A stretch of DNA of 11,009 nucleotides, from positions 6,846 through 17,854 of the forward strand of contig JAHFAK010000019.1 in the NCBI GenBank assembly GCA_023250585.1, read 5' to 3'. Positions 5,701 through 11,009 of the stretch are shown here, in pieces; positions within the stretch are counted from its first letter, which is position 1, and every line of letters begins with the position of its first letter. The stretch comes from Deltaproteobacteria bacterium (GTDB taxonomy: Bacteria; Bdellovibrionota_F; JAHFAK01). The notes beneath the pieces were generated by a model. That model had not been told where the DNA came from, did not search any database, and worked only from the letters and a program-made list of their open reading frames with translations. The position numbers were made by a program, and so were the translations under genes.

Positions 5701-7359
5701 TCAGTATATCTTCCCCAAATCAAACAGTGTCAGCTGTTCATTTGATTTTTTTGACTTGGCTTTCAACATATCTTGTTCAAATTTAATTAATTCTTTTTCT
5801 ATTCTATCAATAAAAGAGCTTCTTGCTAAATTATATTCTTTGCCAAACATAAATCGTCGCTCAGCATGCGTAAGATAGAGATACTCTCGGGCTCGTGTCA
5901 TTGCAACATACAAAAGGCGCTTCTCTTCTTCACAATCAATGCTTTGATTATCAAAAAGATTATAGGGGATAATTCCTTCTTCGCAGCCAGGAACTATAAC
6001 ACACTGAAACTCGAGACCCTTTGCTGCATGCATAGTCATCAAAGATACTGCTTCAAGCTTAGGCTCATAGGTATCCAAGCCACTACTTAATGCTACATAC
6101 TCCAGAAAGGCTTCTCGATTTGTTCCAAAAGATTCAGCAATCGAGAGAAGTTTGTCGCATATGGGCTCTTTCGTTTCAATAATTTTTTCGAGTGCTTGTT
6201 TTATTAAAATATTTTCAGTCGGTAATTTTTTGAATTCATGAATGAACGATTTTACCGGTTCTTCATTAAAAAAAGATCTATCACTCACTGCTTGATAGGG
6301 AATATTATGATCATGAAACGCTTTTTTTATTACGTGCATTTGGCGACTTGTGCGCACAAGAACGGCAAAATCAGAAAAAGAACTAATTTCATTACTCACC
6401 TCACCTTCGCTTATATTACTATCGAGAGAAAAAAAGGTAACTCCTCCCATGTGCTTTTCGATAGTTCGCGCTATAAATTCTGCTTCGCTTTTATCTGATC
6501 GATGATGAATAATTTTAAGCCGTATACCTTGGTGTAAACCTTTTAAAATATTTTCGTTATCAGAAATTACGTTGTTTGAAGCATTTAAAATAATGTCGGA
6601 ACAACGATAACTCTTAAGTAATTGATAGATGGGCGCAGAAGCGTAATCCTTCAAAAATGTATCGACCAAACGAACGTCTCCTCCACGAAATCCATAAATT
6701 GACTGGTTTGGATCTCCGACCACAAATATATTTGAAGCAGGAGGAGGGAATATCATGCGCATGAGTTCATATTGCGCATGATTAATATCCTGGTATTCAT
6801 CTACTAAAAGATATTCGTATTTACTTTGAAGAGCGTTACAAATCTCTGGATGTTCACGGAGCAACAAAACAGATCGATACACAAGATCATCAAAATCAAA
6901 AGAGTTTCGTTCGCAAAGAATTTTTTCATAGGTAATCAAGTCCTGGTTATTCGTATTTTTCACGCTTTCTTTATAGGTACTTATTTTCTTACTAATACTT
7001 TTTACGGTTTTCGATGTTGCTATTTTTGTTTCAATCAACAACGACTTTTTTTGTTCTTCATCGATAATTTCAAATGGAATTTTATACCCAACATATGATG
7101 CATATAACTTTAAAATTTCCAAACCTAACGAATGAAAGGTTTTTATTATTACTTGATCTTGAGAAATTCTTGTCCTGATTTCTTGTGCAGCTTTATTCGT
7201 AAAGGTCACTGCAATAATTTTTTCTCCCGCAATTTTTTGTTCTTGCAGTAGATAGGAAATTCGTTCGGTAAGTACGTGTGTCTTCCCTGTACCAGGTCCA
7301 GCAATAACAAGCGCAGGGCCTTTTATATGAGTAATCGCTTTTTGTTGTTCTTCATTCAT
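5701..7359 (-). CDS. Compact UvrD/PcrA-like superfamily 1A DNA helicase
   Basis: ATP-dependent 3'-5' DNA translocase or helicase, presumably in repair. All core motifs are present: Q-motif EEQQKAI (3-9), Walker A AGPGTGKT (20-27), TFTNKAAQE (52-60), TFHSLG (74-79), DEYQD (187-191), GDPNQSIYGFRGG (215-227), SYRC (250-253), MTMHAAKGLEF (441-451) and VAMTRARE (485-492). At 552 residues it is much shorter than PcrA/UvrD (about 720). The span between motifs IV and V (about 190 residues) suggests a reduced 2B subdomain. The C-terminus EQLTLFDLGKIY contains QLTLF (542-546), a close match to the bacterial beta-clamp-binding consensus QL(S/D)LF. The start ATG overlaps the stop of the upstream EndoQ-like gene by four bases (ATGA), so the pair is translationally coupled and probably works together. 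Confidence 0.93.
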   Translation of the reverse strand: MNEEQQKAITHIKGPALVIAGPGTGKTHVLTERISYLLQEQKIAGEKIIAVTFTNKAAQEIRTRISQDQVIIKTFHSLGLEILKLYASYVGYKIPFEIIDEEQKKSLLIETKIATSKTVKSISKKISTYKESVKNTNNQDLITYEKILCERNSFDFDDLVYRSVLLLREHPEICNALQSKYEYLLVDEYQDINHAQYELMRMIFPPPASNIFVVGDPNQSIYGFRGGDVRLVDTFLKDYASAPIYQLLKSYRCSDIILNASNNVISDNENILKGLHQGIRLKIIHHRSDKSEAEFIARTIEKHMGGVTFFSLDSNISEGEVSNEISSFSDFAVLVRTSRQMHVIKKAFHDHNIPYQAVSDRSFFNEEPVKSFIHEFKKLPTENILIKQALEKIIETKEPICDKLLSIAESFGTNREAFLEYVALSSGLDTYEPKLEAVSLMTMHAAKGLEFQCVIVPGCEEGIIPYNLFDNQSIDCEEEKRLLYVAMTRAREYLYLTHAERRFMFGKEYNLARSSFIDRIEKELIKFEQDMLKAKSKKSNEQLTLFDLGKIY

Positions 7360-8654
7360 GCATGTATTTCATCGAAAAGACTAGCCTGTGGTCCAAGGCG
7401 GGATAATTCAGCGGGAGCAAATACGGTAATCCGGCCATATTCTCCATCATAGCCAGGAACAACATGGACTTTTCCATTCCGCATTCTTTTAATCGCCTCT
7501 CCTAACTCCTCGCCGCATGACTTTTTAATTTCTTCTAAAGGAGTTTCTCGTAAAACCACAAGCTCGGGACCAAGTTTTTTCAGTACATCAAGATAAAGAA
7601 CAGTAATTTTATTTGCTTGCGGCGAGACGCCTTTTAATTCTGAAAGAATTTCTTTGAGAGGGATTATCGAGAAAAAAGGATGTTTTATAGGACTCGTATG
7701 ATTATTTTTTCTGTCTGCAAGTTGCATGACTCGATTCATAACACCGACCGTAATCGGCTTAGCGCATACGGAACATATTTCTTTGTGTTTCTTTGTTTCT
7801 TCCGGAGTCCAAGAAATATTACATTTGCGATGCCCATCATGATGATACTTTCCTTCCTGAGGAAAAAATTCAAGCGTGCCCAAAAATTTATTTCTGTCAC
7901 GTTTTTTCCATGCTGAAAATATTGAGGGATACGATAATTCAGTATCAAAAAGATTTGCTTCTCTTCCCAATTTTTCCGGTGAATGCGCATCTGAATTGGA
8001 AATAAGCATATAATTATCAAGGAAAGAGCAACGTTCATTCATGGGAGGATCAGAAGACAGTCCTGTTTCAACAACATGAATGTGCTTGGTCAGATCTTCA
8101 AAACATTCTTCAATTGAATCAAAACCCGATTTATCGCCAAGTACTGCAAACCATGGTGTCCAAATATGCGCAGGAAAAAATAATATATTTTCGTTTGCCT
8201 CGAGACAGAGCTCAAGTAGATTGCGTGAATCAAGCCCAAGAATTGGTCTTCCGTCGGACGTAATATTGGCACCAAGGCGCACAAGTCTTGCTTGAATTTT
8301 ATCAACCGTAACGAAATCCGGAGCACAGACAACATTATGAATTTTTCGTACTTTGCCATTTTTCTTATAAATACTACTAATTTCTCCCGTCAGCATAAAG
8401 CGAGGAAACGGTGTATTATCAAGAAGCACATTATTCTCAAGAACGAATTTTTGCTGGAGTCGAAATAATCCTTCTTCAGCTTCTACAAATTTTTCCTTTA
8501 ATTCTTGAATCCACTTTGGATGAGTTATATCGCCAGTTCCAACAACGTTGATTCCTTTCATACGTGCCCAATAATCAAGATATTCAGCATTCAAATTTTT
8601 ACTCGTTGCTCGGGAATAATGAGAATGGATGTGAAAATCGCCGATGAATTTCAT
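7356..8654 (-). CDS. Endonuclease Q-like PHP-domain nuclease (TIGR00375 family)
   Basis: A 432-residue protein resembling endonuclease Q, which nicks DNA 5' to deaminated bases (uracil, hypoxanthine, xanthine) and abasic sites. The PHP metal-centre motifs are in order: DFHIHSHYS (6-14), GTGDITHP (39-46), TGEISSIY (89-96), PAHIWTPWF (161-169) and SNSDAHSPEKLGREA (219-233). GTLEFFPQEGKYHHDGHRKC (259-278) plus C294 and C297 (CSVC) form the zinc-binding element typical of this family. The C-terminal region includes VVPGYDGEYGRITVF and ends GPQASLFDEIHA. QASLF (423-427) resembles a beta-clamp-binding pentapeptide. The ATG at 8654 (MKFIGDFHIH) is preferred; an in-frame TTG at 8663 would add three residues, and neither has a good Shine-Dalgarno. 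The gene leads an operon with the helicase and is divergent from abiE. Confidence 0.9.
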   Translation of the reverse strand: MKFIGDFHIHSHYSRATSKNLNAEYLDYWARMKGINVVGTGDITHPKWIQELKEKFVEAEEGLFRLQQKFVLENNVLLDNTPFPRFMLTGEISSIYKKNGKVRKIHNVVCAPDFVTVDKIQARLVRLGANITSDGRPILGLDSRNLLELCLEANENILFFPAHIWTPWFAVLGDKSGFDSIEECFEDLTKHIHVVETGLSSDPPMNERCSFLDNYMLISNSDAHSPEKLGREANLFDTELSYPSIFSAWKKRDRNKFLGTLEFFPQEGKYHHDGHRKCNISWTPEETKKHKEICSVCAKPITVGVMNRVMQLADRKNNHTSPIKHPFFSIIPLKEILSELKGVSPQANKITVLYLDVLKKLGPELVVLRETPLEEIKKSCGEELGEAIKRMRNGKVHVVPGYDGEYGRITVFAPAELSRLGPQASLFDEIHA

Positions 8655-8704
8655 GATGAACAACGATAGAATTAAAACCTACACTTTTCAAATAAATTAA
8701 GTGG

Positions 8705-8732
8705 TTGACAAAAGAATAAAGAAGTATAAAAT
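8705..8732 (+). promoter_or_regulatory. Sigma70-type promoter of the abiE operon
   Basis: TTGACA (8705-8710, perfect -35) is followed after 16 bases by TAAAAT (8727-8732, five of six -10 matches). A start site near 8739 leaves a leader of about 30 bases before the AbiEi ATG at 8771. Confidence 0.65.
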
Positions 8733-8749
8733 ATTTCTATAAATAACAA
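8723..8749 (-). promoter_or_regulatory. Weak candidate promoter of the endoQ-helicase operon
   Basis: On the minus strand TTGTTA (8744-8749) and TATACT (8723-8728) are spaced by 15 bases, shorter than ideal, about 70 bases before the EndoQ-like start. The -35 overlaps the dyad proposed as the AbiEi operator. Low confidence: this AT-rich gap offers several weak alternatives. Confidence 0.25.
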
Positions 8750-8761
8750 TTTTTAGTTATT
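8742..8761. promoter_or_regulatory. Candidate AbiEi operator dyad
   Basis: AATAAC (8742-8747) and GTTATT (8756-8761) form a 6-bp inverted repeat with an 8-base spacer, and an imperfect extension outward (TATAAATAAC against GTTATTATA, one base inserted). It lies just downstream of the predicted abiE start site. AbiEi antitoxins are known to autorepress by binding inverted repeats in their promoter, so the place fits; the site itself is not shown experimentally. Confidence 0.4.
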
Positions 8762-8770
8762 ATAAGAAAT

Positions 8771-9409
8771 ATGAAATTTAGGGAATTCTGCAAAAAATTC
8801 AATAAATATCAAATTATTACATATAATGACCTTATTTTTTTTAGTGGGTCTTATGACAGTATAAAAAACAACATTAATCGATGGAGACAAGAGGGTAAGA
8901 TTATTCAGCTGAAAAAAGGCTTTTATACGTTAAGTAATGAATATCGACCGGTGGGTTTATCATTAGAACATGTTTCGAATAGAATCTATACTCCCTCGTA
9001 TATTAGTTTAGAATATGCTCTGTCATATTTTTATAAGATGATCCCCGAAGTGGTCTATGAAGTCACTGCAATCTCTACCAATAAAACCGCATCATTTACT
9101 AATAATCTTGGTCGATTTTCTTATAGGAATATCAAAAAAGAAGCATTCTGCGGATATAATCTTGTACCTGATGAATACGGCATTCCTGTCTTAATAGCGA
9201 CCAGAGAAAAAGCGCTCTTGGATAAAATGTATTTTGAAAAATATATAGATTTTCATAAAACCTACTTTCTTGAGAATATGCGATTACAAAATTATGAAGG
9301 TCTTAACATACGACTTCTGCAAAGTTATATAAAAAAATGGAAATCTCAAAAACTACAAAAGATGTTACCTATCTTAATTAACCTTATTAAAAAGGATCGC
9401 AAACAATGA
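8771..9409 (+). CDS. abiEi: AbiEi-type antitoxin / transcriptional regulator
   Basis: A 212-residue putative type IV antitoxin of the AbiE abortive-infection system; the family counteracts the partner nucleotidyltransferase toxin and represses its own operon. Residues 1-58 look like the usual winged-helix start: a helix, ITYNDLIFFSG, then NNINRWRQEGKIIQLKKGFYTL ending in the wing. The following part has YISLEYALSYF (77-87), EVVYEVTAIST (93-103) and ATREKALLDKMYF (143-155), which matches the conserved A-x-EKALLD motif of the family. The C-terminal end is strongly basic. The ATG has no good ribosome site (TATAAGAAAT precedes it). Its stop overlaps the next ATG as ATGA, the coupling expected for abiE pairs. 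A sigma70-type promoter and a dyad lie just upstream. Likely acquired by horizontal transfer, as is usual for such systems. Confidence 0.85.
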   Translation: MKFREFCKKFNKYQIITYNDLIFFSGSYDSIKNNINRWRQEGKIIQLKKGFYTLSNEYRPVGLSLEHVSNRIYTPSYISLEYALSYFYKMIPEVVYEVTAISTNKTASFTNNLGRFSYRNIKKEAFCGYNLVPDEYGIPVLIATREKALLDKMYFEKYIDFHKTYFLENMRLQNYEGLNIRLLQSYIKKWKSQKLQKMLPILINLIKKDRKQ

Positions 9410-10218
9410 AAGATATTTTACAGAAGAAAGCGCTCTTGATCGAAAATCGGAATGAAAAATATAATTTTATTCGAGAATTCCTCCAGGAGTTAATCCTCAA
9501 AATCATGGATGATACCCAAAAATTCAAGGGATGGTATTTTGTTGGAGGTACGGCACTTCATATTATTTACGATGTTAATCGCTACTCAGAAGATTTAGAT
9601 TTTTCTTCTATGAATTCTGAAAAAATTGTATTTAATGATGCTATTGAGATTCTTGTACAGCAACTTAAGTCGTATGGATTTAACCTTGAGACGAAAATGA
9701 AAACAGAAAAAACGGTTAAAAGTTCTCTTTTTAAATTTTCCAAAATTCTGTATGAAACAAAACTATCTCATCATACAACTGAGAATCTCTTAATTAAACT
9801 CGATCTTGATACAAATCCTCCCAAAGGTGCAGGATTCGCATTGACTGCAGTCAACAAAAATTTTCTTTTTAAGATCCCTCATTATGACCTCCCTTCTCTT
9901 TTTGCCGGGAAGCTCCATGCGATTCTCTGTCGGACTTACGTTAAAGGAAGAGACTATTATGATTTTTTATGGTATTTAACCAAAAAAATACCTGTAAATA
10001 AATCTCTCCTCGAAAATGCCTATAAACAAACTCAACAGAAAGAAATCAGATGTGATACAGAAACCCTCGTTACCCTCTTGGAAGAAAAATTACAGTCTAT
10101 CAACTTTGATGTGGTCATTAATGATGTTAAGTCTTTTATTAAAGACGAAAAAGAATTGGCTTTGATTAATCGAGATATTCTTGGAAAACTTATTGGGACT
10201 ATAGAAATATCGCAATAA
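9406..10218 (+). CDS. abiEii: AbiEii-type nucleotidyltransferase toxin
   Basis: A 270-residue member of the AbiEii/MenT-like nucleotidyltransferase family, DNA polymerase beta fold. Family toxins arrest growth, by GTP-dependent action in AbiEii and by modifying tRNA ends in characterised MenT proteins; this one's substrate is unknown. Catalytic features are intact: VGGTAL (46-51), RYSEDLDFS (59-67, two metal-binding acidic residues D63 and D65), IKLDLDTNPP (130-139), then PSLFAGKLHAILCR (163-176) and KGRDYYDFLWYL (180-191), which carry the conserved lysine and the RDxxD pattern. It starts within the stop of abiEi (ATGA at 9406-9409) with AGGAT upstream. It is full length and looks functional. 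The gene ends 28 bases before the second 124-bp repeat element. The pair probably serves phage defence or plasmid/island maintenance. Confidence 0.9.
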   Translation: MKDILQKKALLIENRNEKYNFIREFLQELILKIMDDTQKFKGWYFVGGTALHIIYDVNRYSEDLDFSSMNSEKIVFNDAIEILVQQLKSYGFNLETKMKTEKTVKSSLFKFSKILYETKLSHHTTENLLIKLDLDTNPPKGAGFALTAVNKNFLFKIPHYDLPSLFAGKLHAILCRTYVKGRDYYDFLWYLTKKIPVNKSLLENAYKQTQQKEIRCDTETLVTLLEEKLQSINFDVVINDVKSFIKDEKELALINRDILGKLIGTIEISQ

Positions 10219-10246
10219 ATAAACAAAACGACAAATATATTGAAAC

Positions 10247-10370
10247 ATACACAACGCAAGAACGAGCAGACCAAGGCACGACGAAGTCAAGGAATGAGGC
10301 GTACTCTTAGTTACGCCGCAATGACGAGACAAGGAGTAACGATGGTATGCGAAGTTATGGCGTTGTGTAT
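10247..10370. repeat. 124-bp non-coding inverted-repeat element, copy 2
   Basis: Bounded by a perfect 11-bp inverted repeat, ATACACAACGC (10247-10257) and GCGTTGTGTAT (10360-10370). A central dyad GGCGTA (10298-10303) and TACGCC (10312-10317) sits at the exact midpoint. The arms are purine-rich on the plus strand and include CGACGAAGTCAAGG (10279-10292) and CAAGGAG (10330-10336), words also found in the element at 1877-2000. No coding potential is evident. It occupies most of the 164-bp gap between convergent abiEii and the rsmB-like gene, and may act as a bidirectional barrier there. No T-tract terminator and no clear target duplication were seen. Confidence 0.78.
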
Positions 10371-10382
10371 AGCAAAGTACTT

Positions 10383-11009
10383 TTAACCCTTCTTCAACGC
10401 TGCCATGTAAAATCCATCGGTTCCTGACTGGGAGGTCGACAGAACTCTTTCAAATTTCTTAGACCATAAAGGATTATGTTTCAAAAATTTCGATATCTGC
10501 CATGTATTTTCAGAGGGAAAAATACTACACGTCACATAGATGAGCCGGCCGGGGTTTCGTACCATGCCTGAATAGTCCTGGAGAATCTGGGATTGCGTTT
10601 GAATTATCTGTTCCATGAATTCATGTTTCAATTTCCATTTCGCATCAGGATTGCGGCGAAGGACACCTGTGCCAGAACAAGGAGCATCAATCAAAACGAC
10701 ATCGCAAGAGGACGCAAGTCTTTTTATAATTTTTGCTGAATCGATGAGACGTATTTCTACGTTTGAAACACCTGCGCGTTTTGTTCTTTTTGCAAGCTCC
10801 TCCAATTTTTTTGGATCCACATCAAGCGCAACAATTTTTCCTTTATTTTTCATGAGAGCTGCCAGATGAAGCGTCTTACCACCGGCACCTGCACATGAGT
10901 CAATCACACGCATACCAGGTTCAACGTGGCAAAATTCTCCGACATGTTGAGAGCTTTCATCTTGTAATTCAAACCATCCTTCCTTAAACATCTCTGTGGT
11001 AAAAAGATT
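10383..11009 (-). CDS. rsmB: 16S rRNA (cytosine-5) methyltransferase, RsmB/Sun family, C-terminal part
   Basis: S-adenosylmethionine-dependent RNA m5C methyltransferase. About 208 residues lie in the window, and the frame stays open to the edge (NLFTTEMFKEGWFELQDESSQ), so the N-terminal part (usually a NusB-like domain in RsmB) lies outside; the ATG at 10991 is internal. Visible in order: FELQDESSQ, the AdoMet site DSCAGAGGKTLHLA with downstream IVALDVDPKKL, motif IV VVLIDAPCSGTGVLRRNPDAKWK, and motif VI YVTCSIFPSEN. The TCS cysteine is the family's catalytic nucleophile and the PCS cysteine aids release. The ending TDGFYMAALKKG is typical for RsmB. RsmF or another m5C enzyme is less likely but cannot be excluded without the N-terminus. 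It converges on the abiE operon. Confidence 0.88.
   Translation of the reverse strand, partial: NLFTTEMFKEGWFELQDESSQHVGEFCHVEPGMRVIDSCAGAGGKTLHLAALMKNKGKIVALDVDPKKLEELAKRTKRAGVSNVEIRLIDSAKIIKRLASSCDVVLIDAPCSGTGVLRRNPDAKWKLKHEFMEQIIQTQSQILQDYSGMVRNPGRLIYVTCSIFPSENTWQISKFLKHNPLWSKKFERVLSTSQSGTDGFYMAALKKG

Noticed and set aside
7736-8359. Open frames of 89-100 codons inside the EndoQ-like gene in another minus-strand frame
   Set aside because: They lie wholly within a gene whose metal-binding motifs are continuous in its own frame; no frameshift is needed to explain it.
8655-8663. TTG start giving three extra residues on the EndoQ-like protein
   Set aside because: The ATG at 8654 is closer to the conserved PHP motif in the manner usual for the family, and the TTG has no better ribosome site. 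It cannot be fully excluded.
1-11009. CRISPR arrays, tRNA or rRNA genes, transposase genes, recoded TGA
   Set aside because: No regularly spaced direct repeats, cloverleaf or rRNA-like segments, or transposase motifs were seen; TGA ends several genes normally, which argues against a code in which it is a sense codon.

Overview
The window is AT-rich, gene-dense DNA, very probably bacterial. Evidence for bacteria: Shine-Dalgarno sequences (AAGGAG before glmS, GGAGG before the YceI gene), a good sigma70-type promoter (TTGACA-N16-TAAAAT), two C-terminal motifs of the beta-sliding-clamp type, and an exported YceI-family protein that points to a diderm envelope. TGA is used as an ordinary stop codon. 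The lineage cannot be fixed from this stretch. An AT-rich uncultured or host-associated lineage is plausible, but that is inference only.

Layout. Positions 8-1837 (minus): complete glmS, entry enzyme of amino-sugar (UDP-GlcNAc) synthesis. Positions 1838-2035: non-coding, holding a 124-bp inverted-repeat element (1877-2000) that also seems to carry much of the glmS promoter. Positions 2036-5536 (minus): a closely packed series, in transcription order an AAA_14/DUF4143 ATPase, an ICMT/PEMT-like membrane methyltransferase, a YceI-family periplasmic protein, and two small tandem YdcZ/DUF606 (DMT) membrane proteins. A perfect 32-bp palindrome (5550-5581) sits right in front of the ATPase gene. Positions 5701-8654 (minus): a two-gene repair operon, an endonuclease Q-like PHP protein followed with an ATGA overlap by a compact UvrD/PcrA-like helicase. 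Positions 8771-10218 (plus): a divergent AbiEi/AbiEii type IV toxin-antitoxin or phage-defence operon with its own promoter and a candidate operator. Positions 10219-10382: a second 124-bp inverted-repeat element (10247-10370) between convergent genes. Positions 10383 to the end (minus): the C-terminal part of an RsmB-type rRNA m5C methyltransferase that runs off the window.

Main points of interest. (1) The two intergenic elements are each exactly 124 bp, with outer inverted repeats of different sequence but the same placement and a small dyad at the exact centre. The stems co-vary and the arms share purine-rich words, which suggests a dispersed structured family. (2) Both proteins of the EndoQ-helicase operon end in QxxLF-type tails (QASLF and QLTLF), suggesting that both are tethered to the replication clamp. 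(3) The 32-bp palindrome before the ATPase gene is a strong candidate operator or recognition site for a gene family of unknown function. (4) The abiE operon has a clean promoter and a dyad where an AbiEi repressor would be expected to bind.
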